DNA of 64,000 nt, from assembly GCF_004331415.1 (NCBI RefSeq), contig NZ_SJOP01000018.1, forward strand, positions 40,222 through 104,221, read 5' to 3'. The notes under the pieces were generated by a model. That model worked only from the letters and a program-made list of their open reading frames with translations, was not told the origin of the DNA and searched no databases. Each line of letters opens with the position of its first letter. The first letter of the stretch is position 1. Of the stretch, positions 34,855 to 43,142 are shown piece by piece. The DNA is from Kosakonia quasisacchari (lineage in GTDB: Bacteria > Pseudomonadota > Gammaproteobacteria > Enterobacterales > Enterobacteriaceae). The position numbers and the translations under genes were made by a program.

Positions 34855-36156
34855 ATGTCGGCAGCACCGATTTGGTTAGTTCAGAATGTGCATTTACCCG
34901 ATCGCGAAGGATTATGGCAAATCGCGATTGAGAATGGTCGCTTCGGTGAAATCACCCCGATGAATGAAACACACAGCGACAGCCTTGAAGTCCTGAATGC
35001 GCACGGTGGGCTGGCGCTACCGCCGTTTGTTGAACCGCATATTCACCTGGATACCACGCAAACTGCCGGAGAGCCGAACTGGAACCACTCCGGCACGCTG
35101 TTTGAAGGCATTGAGCGCTGGGCTGAACGCAAGGCGCTGCTGAGCCATCAAGATGTAAAGGCGCGCGCCTGGCAAACCTTGAAGTGGCAAATGGCTAATG
35201 GCGTGCAGCATGTGCGAACGCATGTTGATGTTTCCGATCCCAGCCTGACAGCGCTGAAAGCCATGCTCGAAGTAAAAGAAGAGGTTGTGTCCTGGATTGA
35301 TCTGCAGATTGTCGCTTTCCCGCAGGAAGGAATTCTCTCCTATCCCAACGGCGCTGCGCTGCTCGAAGAGGCGCTTCAGCTTGGGGCGGATGTGGTTGGC
35401 GCGATCCCGCACTTTGAATTCACCCGCGAATATGGCGTTGAATCGCTGCACATAGCTTTCGCGCTGGCGCAAAAATATGACCGCCCGTTGGATATTCACT
35501 GTGATGAAATTGATGATGAGCAGTCGCGCTTTGTTGAAACCGTTGCCGCGCTGGCGCTGAAGATGGGCATCGGCCCGCGCGTCACCGCCAGCCATACCAC
35601 CGCGATGCACTCTTACAACGGTGCGTATACTTCACGACTATTCCGTCTGTTAAAGCTTTCTGGCATTAACTTTGTTGCTAACCCGCTGGTAAATATCCAC
35701 TTGCAGGGGCGCTTTGACGATTACCCCAAGCGCCGGGGAATTACGCGGGTGAAAGAGTTGTTGGCGGCAGAGATAAATGTCTGTTTTGGTCACGACGATG
35801 TGTTTGATCCCTGGTATCCGCTCGGTACTGGCAATATGTTGCAGGTACTGCATATGGGGCTGCACGTTTGCCAGTTGATGGGCTACCAGCAAATTAATGA
35901 CGGACTGCGTCTTATCACCCATAACAGCGCCCGAACCTTTGGGTTAACGCAGTACGGTATTGAAACGGGTAACCCAGCGAATATGGTTATTTTGCCCGTT
36001 GAAAGCGGTTTTGATGCGGTGCGCTGCCAGTCGCCGGTGCGTTGGTCGATTCGACAAGGGCGAATCATTGCCAGCACGCAACCCGCACAAAGCTGGATTC
36101 AGATGGATAACGGTGGCGAAGCGGTGATTTTTAGCCGTTATCGTTCGGGTATGTAG
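34855..36156 (+). CDS. codA: Cytosine deaminase
   Basis: An amidohydrolase that deaminates cytosine to uracil and ammonia. Its 433 residues resemble E. coli CodA (427) along the whole length: metal ligands His62 and His64 in PHIHLDTTQTAG, the HCDEIDDE motif, the ASHTTAMHSY His, and the catalytic Asp in CFGHDDVFDPWYPLGT. GAGGGAG precedes the ATG. Unlike the E. coli codBA operon there is no codB permease next to it. It stands divergent from nirB where E. coli, as I recall, has tsgA. The release of ammonia beside a nitrite-to-ammonia operon suggests nitrogen salvage (inference). Confidence 0.93.
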   Translation: MSAAPIWLVQNVHLPDREGLWQIAIENGRFGEITPMNETHSDSLEVLNAHGGLALPPFVEPHIHLDTTQTAGEPNWNHSGTLFEGIERWAERKALLSHQDVKARAWQTLKWQMANGVQHVRTHVDVSDPSLTALKAMLEVKEEVVSWIDLQIVAFPQEGILSYPNGAALLEEALQLGADVVGAIPHFEFTREYGVESLHIAFALAQKYDRPLDIHCDEIDDEQSRFVETVAALALKMGIGPRVTASHTTAMHSYNGAYTSRLFRLLKLSGINFVANPLVNIHLQGRFDDYPKRRGITRVKELLAAEINVCFGHDDVFDPWYPLGTGNMLQVLHMGLHVCQLMGYQQINDGLRLITHNSARTFGLTQYGIETGNPANMVILPVESGFDAVRCQSPVRWSIRQGRIIASTQPAQSWIQMDNGGEAVIFSRYRSGM

Positions 36157-36300
36157 TCTTTGAGCTTGCGGGTTGTGAGCAGCCTGACGTTACATCTGTT
36201 ACTAAATACGTAAAATTAAGTAAAAGGCTGGCCTGCTGGCTGACTGCTCTTTAGAATCAAGCCACTCGCTTTCTTTACTGCTCTTCGTTAAGGAAACCTT

Positions 36301-36873
36301 ATGGTTAAATCGACTCTGGCGGCTGTTGCGGCTGTGTTTGCCCTTTCTGCTTTCTCTTCTGCTGCGCTGGCGGCAAAAGGCGATCCTCATGTTCTGATCA
36401 CCACATCCGCCGGTAACATTGAACTGGAGCTGAACAACCAGAAAGCCCCTGTGTCGGTGAAAAACTTCCTTGATTACGTAAATAACGGTTTCTATAACAA
36501 CACCACGTTTCATCGTGTGATCCCGGGATTTATGGTGCAGGGCGGCGGTTTCAACGAGCAGATGCAGCAAAAGCAGCCTAACCCGCCTATCAAAAACGAA
36601 GCTGATAATGGCTTGCGTAACACGCGCGGCACCATTTCGATGGCGCGTACCGCCGATAAAGACAGCGCAACCAGCCAGTTCTTCATTAACATCGCTGACA
36701 ACGCTTTCCTTGATCATGGCCAGCGCGACTTTGGTTATGCGGTGTTTGGTAAAGTGGTGAAAGGCATGGATGTGGCCGACAAAATTTCCCAGGTACCGAC
36801 GCACGATGTTGGGCCTTACCAGAATGTTCCGTCAAAACCGGTAGTTATTCTCTCCGCGAAAGTGCTGCCCTAA
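36301..36873 (+). CDS. ppiA: Peptidyl-prolyl cis-trans isomerase A (periplasmic cyclophilin)
   Basis: A periplasmic cyclophilin of 190 residues that speeds proline isomerisation during protein folding. The signal peptide is residues 1-24, with cleavage likely at ALA-AKGD. The cyclophilin core shows FHRVIPGFMVQGG with the catalytic arginine, and TSQFFINIADN. Start and length agree with E. coli. It has its own terminator, so it is probably separate from yhfG-fic. Confidence 0.97.
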   Translation: MVKSTLAAVAAVFALSAFSSAALAAKGDPHVLITTSAGNIELELNNQKAPVSVKNFLDYVNNGFYNNTTFHRVIPGFMVQGGGFNEQMQQKQPNPPIKNEADNGLRNTRGTISMARTADKDSATSQFFINIADNAFLDHGQRDFGYAVFGKVVKGMDVADKISQVPTHDVGPYQNVPSKPVVILSAKVLP

Positions 36874-36882
36874 GTTTCCCCC

Positions 36883-36904
36883 GCACGGGGTGTTCACCCC
36901 GTGC
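36883..36904 (+). terminator. ppiA terminator
   Basis: An inverted repeat GCACGGGG/CCCCGTGC (extendable to 10 bp with TG/CA) begins 10 nt after the ppiA stop and runs into TTCTTG, a weak U tail. Confidence 0.65.
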
Positions 36905-36978
36905 TTCTTGAGCTTCCCTGCGTAACCTGTCATTTCTGCTTATAATTTGGGCACCGACATGTGAAACAGGGAGGCGCT

Positions 36979-37149
36979 ATGACCAAAAAACTCACCGACC
37001 GGCAAAAATCCCGCCTCTGGGAACAGCAGCGCAATGTCAATTTTCAGGCCAGCCGACGGCTGGAAAACGTCGACAGCGAACGGGTGACGCTAAGTAGCGC
37101 GGAAGCCGATGCGCGCCTTGAAGAACTACGGAGGCACTATGAGCGATAA
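36979..37149 (+). CDS. yhfG: YhfG family protein, likely class I Fic antitoxin
   Basis: A 56-residue helical protein. I choose the ATG at 36979 (MTKKLTDRQKSRLWE) because it follows GGGAGG and matches E. coli YhfG (55 residues); the frame is open upstream to a GTG at 36961. It contains the Fic-inhibition motif (S/T)xxxE(G/N) as SRRLEN at residues 25-30. In class I systems this helix occupies the ATP site of the Fic partner encoded next to it. It overlaps fic by 11 nt. A TATAAT box at 36941-36946 is a good -10 for the pair. Confidence 0.87.
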   Translation: MTKKLTDRQKSRLWEQQRNVNFQASRRLENVDSERVTLSSAEADARLEELRRHYER

Positions 37150-37741
37150 ATTCGGCGACGGGCGCGATCCGTACCTCTATCCCGGTCTGAATGTGATGCG
37201 CAATGAGCTGGGGCTTCGCCAGGCGCAGAAACTGGAGCAGGCGGCTTATCAGTTCACTGCCTTACGCGCCGCCACACTGGATCTTGGCCCGATGGTGCGC
37301 GGTCTTCCTCATTTATGCGCCATTCACCACCATCTTTACCAGGACGTGTTCGACTGGGCTGGGCAGATCCGTGAAGTGGATATTTATGAAGGCGATACCC
37401 GGTTTTGCCACTTCGAGTATATCGAGAAAGAGGGCAATGCATTGATGCAGCAACTGGAAGATGAAGAGTGGCTGTGTGGGCTGGAAAAAGCGGTGTTTAT
37501 TGAACGGCTGGCACACTATTACTGTGAAATCAACGTGCTGCACCCGTTCCGCCTTGGTAATGGTATCGCTCAGCGCATCTTCTTCGAGCAGTTGGCGCTG
37601 CACGCTGGTTTTTCACTCGACTGGCGCGGTATTGATCCTGATGAGTGGCGCGACGCAAACCAGGCAGGTGCAATGGGCGACTTAGCGTCGCTGCGCGCCA
37701 TCTTCAGCAAAGTGGTGAGCGAAGCGGTCGAAAGCGAGTAA
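37139..37741 (+). CDS. fic: Fic-domain protein with degenerate active-site motif
   Basis: Fic-fold proteins usually transfer AMP from ATP to target side chains. The ATG at 37139 follows GGAGG and gives 200 residues, as in E. coli Fic. The active-site loop reads HPFRLGNGIAQR from residue 135: the base His135 and the anion-binding GNG are kept, but the acidic metal ligand of HPFx(D/E)GNGRxxR is Leu139 and the first Arg is Ile143. E. coli Fic is degenerate at the same places. AMPylation is therefore expected to be weak or absent, or restrained by YhfG. The two genes overlap, as toxin-antitoxin pairs of this type do. Confidence 0.93.
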   Translation: MSDKFGDGRDPYLYPGLNVMRNELGLRQAQKLEQAAYQFTALRAATLDLGPMVRGLPHLCAIHHHLYQDVFDWAGQIREVDIYEGDTRFCHFEYIEKEGNALMQQLEDEEWLCGLEKAVFIERLAHYYCEINVLHPFRLGNGIAQRIFFEQLALHAGFSLDWRGIDPDEWRDANQAGAMGDLASLRAIFSKVVSEAVESE

Positions 37742-37772
37742 ACTAGCGCGGTTTCCGACACCAGAGGCCGCT

Positions 37773-38336
37773 ATGATCCTGCTTATCGATAATTACGACT
37801 CCTTTACCTGGAACCTGTATCAATATTTTTGTGAATTGGGGGCAAGCGTAGAGGTGCGGCGTAACGATGAGATAGCGCTTGCGGATATTGCCGTGCTGGC
37901 ACCGGAAAAGATCGTTATTTCGCCCGGCCCCTGCACGCCGGATGAGTCCGGTGTTTCGCTGGCGGTTATCCGCCATTACGCGGGTAAATTGCCCATTCTT
38001 GGTGTTTGTCTTGGTCACCAGGCGATTGCGCAGGTATTTGGCGCGACTATCGTTCGTGCGGCAAAAGTGATGCACGGTAAGACATCACCTGTCACCCATA
38101 ACGGCACTGGCGTATTTTGCGGGCTTAATAATCCGTTAACCGTCACGCGTTACCATTCCCTGGTTATTGATCCGCCTACGTTACCGGTGTGTTTCGAAGT
38201 TACCGCCAGCAGCGATAGCGGCGAGATCATGGGCATCCGCCACCGGGAGTGGGATCTGGAGGGAGTGCAGTTTCACCCGGAAAGTATTCTGAGCGAGCAG
38301 GGACATCAGTTATTGAAAAACTTCCTCGAACGCTGA
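37773..38336 (+). CDS. pabA: Aminodeoxychorismate synthase, glutamine amidotransferase subunit
   Basis: PabA supplies ammonia from glutamine to PabB for 4-amino-4-deoxychorismate, the precursor of p-aminobenzoate and folate. It has 187 residues. The class I amidotransferase nucleophile is Cys79 in LGVCLGHQAIAQ, with the His/Glu pair in VQFHPESIL near the C terminus and the oxyanion strand SPGPCTPDESG. The start is ATG at 37773. It follows fic by 31 nt and precedes argD. Confidence 0.97.
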   Translation: MILLIDNYDSFTWNLYQYFCELGASVEVRRNDEIALADIAVLAPEKIVISPGPCTPDESGVSLAVIRHYAGKLPILGVCLGHQAIAQVFGATIVRAAKVMHGKTSPVTHNGTGVFCGLNNPLTVTRYHSLVIDPPTLPVCFEVTASSDSGEIMGIRHREWDLEGVQFHPESILSEQGHQLLKNFLER

Positions 38337-38423
38337 TTTGTGGTTGCCATTAACTGATTTTTTATGCATATTTCGTGATTATATTTTCATGATCAATGCA
38401 ACGTAAAACTGGATGGGCAAGCC

Positions 38424-39644
38424 ATGGCAACTCAGCAAGACGCGGTAACGCGTGCAAACTTCGATGACGTTATTCTGCCAATTTACGCACCGGCCGAGTT
38501 TATCCCGGTAAAGGGTAAAGGCAGCCGAGTGTGGGATCAGCAGGGTAAAGAGTACGTTGATTTTGCAGGTGGAATTGCGGTTACTGCGTTAGGACACTGT
38601 CATCCGGCGCTGGTGGAGACGCTGAAAACGCAGGGCGAGACCCTGTGGCACACCAGCAATGTTTTTACCAACGAGCCTGCTCTGCGCCTGGCGCGTAAAC
38701 TCATCGACGCCACGTTTGCCGAGCGCGTGGTGTTTATGAACTCCGGTACTGAGGCCAACGAAACGGCATTCAAGCTGGCGCGTTTTTATGCATCTACGCG
38801 TCACAGCCCATATAAAACAAAAATCATCGCGTTCCATAATGCTTTCCACGGGCGTTCGCTGTTTACCGTAAGCGTGGGCGGTCAACCGAAGTATTCCGAC
38901 GGCTTTGGCCCGAAACCGGCGGACATTATTCATGTGCCGTTTAACGATCTGCACGCGGTGAAAGCGGTGATGGACGATCACACCTGCGCGGTAGTGGTAG
39001 AGCCTATTCAGGGTGAAGGCGGCGTTACTGCCGCCACGCCGGATTTCCTGAAAGGTTTGCGCGAGCTGTGCGATCAGCACAACGCACTGCTGGTATTTGA
39101 CGAAGTGCAGTGCGGCATGGGCCGCAGCGGAGAGTTGTTTGCTTATATGCATTATGGCGTGACGCCGGATATTCTGACCAGCGCCAAAGCGCTCGGCGGT
39201 GGTTTCCCTATCAGCGCGATGCTGACCACGCATGAGATTGCCAGTGTCTTCCACGCCGGTTCACACGGTTCCACCTACGGTGGCAACCCGCTGGCCTGCG
39301 CCGTCGCCGGGACCGCATTCGATATTATCAACACGCCGGACGTGCTCAGTGGCGTGAATGAAAAACGTCAGTTGTTCGTTAAGCATTTACAGCAAATCGG
39401 CGAGAAATTTGACCTGTTTAGCGACATTCGCGGCATGGGGCTGCTCATTGGTGCTGAGCTTAAACCGCAATATAAAGGCCGCGCGCGCGATTTCCTCTAC
39501 GCCGCCGCCGATGCGGGTGTAATGGTGCTGAACGCCGGCCCGGACGTCATGCGCTTTGTCCCCTCGCTGGTTATTGACGCGCAGGATATTGAAGAAGGGA
39601 TGAACCGCTTCGCGGATGCGGTGGCGAAAGTGGTCAACGGTTAA
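38424..39644 (+). CDS. argD: Acetylornithine/succinyldiaminopimelate aminotransferase
   Basis: A PLP enzyme of class III aminotransferases that converts N-acetylglutamate semialdehyde to N-acetylornithine (arginine synthesis) and acts in lysine/DAP synthesis. It has 406 residues. The PLP lysine is Lys255 in TSAKALGGGFP, preceded by the FDEVQCGMGRSG aspartate, with the NSGTEANETA phosphate-binding turn near 106-115. Its last 11 nt overlap the convergent end of yhfK. An ArgR-controlled promoter is expected, but no clear ARG box stands out by eye in the 87-nt upstream gap. Confidence 0.97.
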   Translation: MATQQDAVTRANFDDVILPIYAPAEFIPVKGKGSRVWDQQGKEYVDFAGGIAVTALGHCHPALVETLKTQGETLWHTSNVFTNEPALRLARKLIDATFAERVVFMNSGTEANETAFKLARFYASTRHSPYKTKIIAFHNAFHGRSLFTVSVGGQPKYSDGFGPKPADIIHVPFNDLHAVKAVMDDHTCAVVVEPIQGEGGVTAATPDFLKGLRELCDQHNALLVFDEVQCGMGRSGELFAYMHYGVTPDILTSAKALGGGFPISAMLTTHEIASVFHAGSHGSTYGGNPLACAVAGTAFDIINTPDVLSGVNEKRQLFVKHLQQIGEKFDLFSDIRGMGLLIGAELKPQYKGRARDFLYAAADAGVMVLNAGPDVMRFVPSLVIDAQDIEEGMNRFADAVAKVVNG

Positions 39645-41712
39645 GGCGGCGATTTAGCCAAATGCCGTGATGCGGGCGCTGACGCCATGCTACCGACGAA
39701 ATGGTGTGCATGGTGTTCAGATGCCCGATAATCCGTTGTAAATGCTGCTCCAGCGTGCTCATTGGCCCGTGCGTTAACGTTTCCGGGGCTTCGAGGATAT
39801 TCACATCGCCGGATTCTCCCGGCCCGTCATACTCCAGCCGCTGTTGGCAGCGCTGCAGGGCAATTTCGCAGGATTGCAAATAACGTTGCGCCAGTTCCGG
39901 CGTCAACATCGTATGTTCGCGCGCCAGTGTCGTCATCGCATTGATATGCTCAACGATAAATTGGCTGTGCGTTACCCACAGTTTCATATCTTCCAGATAA
40001 CGCGTATTAAATCCCGGTTCCTGCATGGCCTGGTTTAGCGAGTTAAACAGGGCGTTATGCGCCTGGTTTACGCGCATACGTTGCCAGGCAAGCGGTGTTG
40101 GCTCTGGGTTATCGCTTAGGATCAGGCGAATCGCTTCCTGATCCGTTTCCAGCGCATCATGCGCATTCTGACGCAGCAAGCCACTTTGCCACTGCGGCCA
40201 CAGCCAGACCATGCCGCCGAAGGCAATCAGGCAACCAATCAACGTATCAATAAGCCGGGCGACGATAAACTCCTCACCATTTAGCGTCAGCAACTGCAAG
40301 GTGTAGACGGCGGTAATGGTAAAACCCACCATCGCCCAGCCGTAGTTTTTCCGAATAATGAGATAACTGACCAGCGTAATCATCAGCATCGCGGCCAGCG
40401 TAAAACCGAGCGGAACATGAAAGTGCAGCGTTGCCCCCGCAATTACCAGCCCCGCAAGGGTTCCCGCCGCCCGGTGGACAATGCGAACGCGCGTTGCGCC
40501 ATAACCGTTTTGCGTGACAAACATCACCGTCATCATGATCCAGTAGGGTTTCGGTAAATGCAGGGCGCTGCCCATCAGGCTGGCGATGCTGAGCATTACG
40601 CTTATCCGCGCGGCATTACGCAGCGCTGCGGATTTCAGTGATAAATAACTTTTCAGGGCTGGCAAAAGGGGCAAGCGCCGCTGCTTTTCCGCCATCAGAT
40701 CGCGGGCATAGAGCGGGCGCTGAGTACGCAAGACGCGAGCGATACGGCTAAAATGCCAGGCGCAGAATTGCCCGACCGGGTTATCCGGGTGCTGGCGGGC
40801 AATTTTTTCCAGCGCGCCGATCTGCTTATCCATGTTGAAGCGAGTAGGGTAGCGGTGGTAGAGAATGTCATCAGCCAGGATGCGCAAGCGAGCGGCGATC
40901 GTCTGCGCATTCCAGCGGATCACCTGCTCGGCGTGGGTTTGTTCCACCAGTTTTTGTACTTCTTCCGGCTGGTGCAAACTCACCGAAATGTGCTCTTGTA
41001 GATCCAGCGCTACCTGGAAAACCCGCAGTAGCCGTTTGTAATCGTTGTGTTTATTGGCGGCCAGCATATGCAGCTGTTGATAGCACTGGCTTATCATATC
41101 CACCGCCTTTTGCTGGCGGGCGAGCAACGGCGGCAGCGCTTTTTCCGGGTCGGCGTGCTGCGTCAGCAGGCTGTATTTCGCCTCGCAATAATCCGCCAGT
41201 TGCCGGTAGAGCAGGCTGAGAGATTCGCGCAGTGGTTGCTCTCGCCACATCCAGAACCAGAACCAGTTGAACAGCCCGTACCACAGTGTGCCCAGCGCAT
41301 AGATAAGCAGCGGCTCCCATACCGGCATATTACCGGCAAGGCTGAGCGTAAAGATGGCGGCAATGAGCGAAGCCGGGAGCAGGCGACCGTGCAGCGCGCT
41401 AATTTCGGCGGTCACGCCTAAAACTAGCGTCAGCCCAGTGAGGATCAGCGGCAATGGAAGATCTTTCGCCAGCAATAATTGAACCGCCAGGCTGCTGCCA
41501 GCAAACAAGCTTCCGCCAATGATCAGTCGCTTGAAAAAACGTTTATGTGGCGTATCAAGCCCGGCGATGTTGCAGCAGGCGGGAACGAGGGAAAACAGCA
41601 GACCTTGTTGCAGATGGCCGGTAACCAGACCAATGGCCACAGGCAAACATAACACCAGCGTCTGTCGCAGTGCGTAGTTGATTTCGGGATGATAAATCAG
41701 CCTGCGCCACAT
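39634..41712 (-). CDS. yhfK: FUSC-family inner-membrane protein YhfK
   Basis: A 692-residue multi-pass membrane protein of the FUSC (fusaric-acid-resistance/YccS-YhfK) family; E. coli YhfK is 696. Two bundles of hydrophobic helices, at about 15-155 and about 370-520, are each followed by a long helical cytosolic region (SLLYRQLADYCEAKYS; NAHDALETDQEAIRL). No substrate is known for YhfK. It follows the crp terminator on the same strand, and its end overlaps the end of argD by 11 nt, with no room for a terminator between the genes. Confidence 0.93.
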   Translation of the reverse strand: MWRRLIYHPEINYALRQTLVLCLPVAIGLVTGHLQQGLLFSLVPACCNIAGLDTPHKRFFKRLIIGGSLFAGSSLAVQLLLAKDLPLPLILTGLTLVLGVTAEISALHGRLLPASLIAAIFTLSLAGNMPVWEPLLIYALGTLWYGLFNWFWFWMWREQPLRESLSLLYRQLADYCEAKYSLLTQHADPEKALPPLLARQQKAVDMISQCYQQLHMLAANKHNDYKRLLRVFQVALDLQEHISVSLHQPEEVQKLVEQTHAEQVIRWNAQTIAARLRILADDILYHRYPTRFNMDKQIGALEKIARQHPDNPVGQFCAWHFSRIARVLRTQRPLYARDLMAEKQRRLPLLPALKSYLSLKSAALRNAARISVMLSIASLMGSALHLPKPYWIMMTVMFVTQNGYGATRVRIVHRAAGTLAGLVIAGATLHFHVPLGFTLAAMLMITLVSYLIIRKNYGWAMVGFTITAVYTLQLLTLNGEEFIVARLIDTLIGCLIAFGGMVWLWPQWQSGLLRQNAHDALETDQEAIRLILSDNPEPTPLAWQRMRVNQAHNALFNSLNQAMQEPGFNTRYLEDMKLWVTHSQFIVEHINAMTTLAREHTMLTPELAQRYLQSCEIALQRCQQRLEYDGPGESGDVNILEAPETLTHGPMSTLEQHLQRIIGHLNTMHTISSVAWRQRPHHGIWLNRRLNR

Positions 41713-41721
41713 GAGGGAAGA

Positions 41722-41753
41722 AAAACGACGCAGCGCGTAAGCTGCGCCGTTTT
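41722..41753 (-). terminator. crp terminator
   Basis: A long stem (AAAACG and CGCAGC pairing with GCTGCG and CGTTTT around one internal mismatch, 6-nt loop GCGTAA) lies 5 nt beyond the crp stop. On the minus strand it is followed by TTTTTC. Confidence 0.88.
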
Positions 41754-41758
41754 ACAGA

Positions 41759-42391
41759 TTAACGCGTTCCGTATACGACGATGGTTTTACCGTGGGCGGA
41801 GATCAGATTCTGATCTTCGAGCATTTTGAGAATGCGGCCCACTGTTTCACGGGAACAACCGACGATCTGACCAATTTCCTGGCGAGTAATTTTAATTTGC
41901 ATGCCGTCCGGATGGGTCATTGCGTCTGGCTGTTTCGCCAGATTTAACAGCGTTTGCGCGATACGGCCGGTTACGTCAAGGAAGGCAAGGTTGCCCACTT
42001 TTTCTGAAGTGACCTGCAGGCGACGCGCCATTTGTGAGGAAAGACGCATCAGGATATCCGGGTTAACCTGGATTAACTGACGGAATTTTTTGTAGGAGAT
42101 TTCAGCCACTTCACAAGCAGTTTTAGCGCGTACCCATGCACTGCGCTCCTGACCCTCTTCGAACAGGCCCAGTTCACCGATAAAATCTCCCTGGTTCAGG
42201 TAAGAGAGGATCATCTCTTTACCTTCTTCATCCTTGATCAGCACTGCCACTGAGCCTTTAACGATGTAATACAGCGTTTCCGCTTTTTCACCCTGGTGAA
42301 TCAGCGTGCTCTTCGACGGGTACTTATGAATGTGGCAATGAGACAAGAACCATTCAAGCGTCGGGTCTGTTTGTGGTTTGCCAAGCACCAT
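41759..42391 (-). CDS. crp: cAMP receptor protein CRP
   Basis: CRP is the global cAMP-dependent activator/repressor of catabolic genes. It has 210 residues and appears almost the same as E. coli CRP: cyclic-nucleotide domain with the GELGLFEEGQERSA phosphate-binding cassette, C helix, and helix-turn-helix RQEIGQIVGCSRETVGRIL near 169-187. The only change I notice against the remembered E. coli sequence is Ser for Ala at 119. It is read from its own promoter in the gap with yhfA. Confidence 0.98.
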   Translation of the reverse strand: MVLGKPQTDPTLEWFLSHCHIHKYPSKSTLIHQGEKAETLYYIVKGSVAVLIKDEEGKEMILSYLNQGDFIGELGLFEEGQERSAWVRAKTACEVAEISYKKFRQLIQVNPDILMRLSSQMARRLQVTSEKVGNLAFLDVTGRIAQTLLNLAKQPDAMTHPDGMQIKITRQEIGQIVGCSRETVGRILKMLEDQNLISAHGKTIVVYGTR

Positions 42392-42695
42392 GCGCGATTA
42401 TCCTCTGTTATAAGCTGTCTCAGACACAGGATGAGCCCCTACGTCTGGGGTTGCAATCTAAGCTTCCCGCATCCTGGGAAGCGGACCGTCAGCGTCATCT
42501 GCGGTCTCTAAAGTATGATGTCATGCATACATGCGTAACATCCATTTATCTCTGTAGCATCCAGAGTGTTTTAGCATAGCTTTTACCGCCTGTCTCCTGG
42601 TGTCTCGCTTCAGCATGACGCAGGTCGCCTTCCGTTGCGAGTTTTGTTATGTACGCGTAATCTGTAAAGAAAATTGCCACTCCGGAGTGAAGAAA
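42392..42695. promoter_or_regulatory. crp-yhfA divergent control region
   Basis: These 304 nt carry the long crp leader and promoter on the minus strand and the yhfA promoter on the plus strand. The stretch 42545-42580 (complement GCTATGCTAAAAC) resembles the E. coli crp promoter, with TATGCT at 42573-42578 as a plausible -10. In E. coli CRP binds here to regulate its own gene. I see no additional coding sequence. Confidence 0.5.
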
Positions 42696-43100
42696 ATGCA
42701 GGCACGTGTGAAATGGGTTGAAGGGTTAACGTTCCTTGGTGAGTCCGCATCGGGTCACCAAATCCTGATGGACGGCAACTCCGGCGACAAAGCGCCAAGC
42801 CCGATGGAAATGGTGCTGATGGCGGCGGGCGGATGCAGTGCCATCGATGTGGTTTCTATTTTGCAAAAAGGGCGTCATGACGTGACCGACTGCGAAGTGA
42901 AGCTGACTTCAGAGCGTCGCGAAGAAGCGCCGCGCCTGTTTACCCACATCAATTTGCACTTTATCGTCAGCGGTAAAGATCTGAAGGATGCCGCGGTTTC
43001 CCGCGCGGTGGATTTATCCGCGGAGAAGTATTGCTCCGTGGCCTTGATGCTCGAAAAAGCGGTGAACATCACCCACTCTTACGAAGTTATCGAAGCCTGA
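42696..43100 (+). CDS. yhfA: OsmC-family protein YhfA
   Basis: A 134-residue OsmC/Ohr-fold protein. I choose the ATG at 42696 (MQARVKWVEGLTFLGES) because GGAG lies 9 nt upstream and it matches E. coli YhfA; the frame is open for 32 codons further upstream but these look non-coding. The OsmC-type cysteines are in AAGGCSAIDVVSIL and SAEKYCSVALML, the positions used by peroxide-reducing relatives. Its physiological role is not known. It is divergent from crp. Confidence 0.92.
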   Translation: MQARVKWVEGLTFLGESASGHQILMDGNSGDKAPSPMEMVLMAAGGCSAIDVVSILQKGRHDVTDCEVKLTSERREEAPRLFTHINLHFIVSGKDLKDAAVSRAVDLSAEKYCSVALMLEKAVNITHSYEVIEA

Positions 43101-43105
43101 TGCGA

Positions 43106-43137
43106 AAAGCCCGGCGGCGCGTTGCTTACCGGGCTTT
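43106..43137. repeat. REP-like element between yhfA and prkB, possible terminator
   Basis: AAAGCCCGG/CCGGGCTTT arms of 9 bp enclose GCGGCGCG...TTGCTTA-type sequence typical of enteric REP (palindromic unit) repeats. It sits 5 nt after the yhfA stop and 5 nt before the prkB stop, with A runs on the left and T runs on the right, so it can act as a bidirectional terminator. Confidence 0.7.
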
Positions 43138-43142
43138 CTACA

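Noticed and set aside
38341..38423. ArgR boxes before argD
   Set aside because: AT-rich sequence with partial similarity only; no convincing pair of 18-bp ARG boxes by eye, so not listed as a feature.
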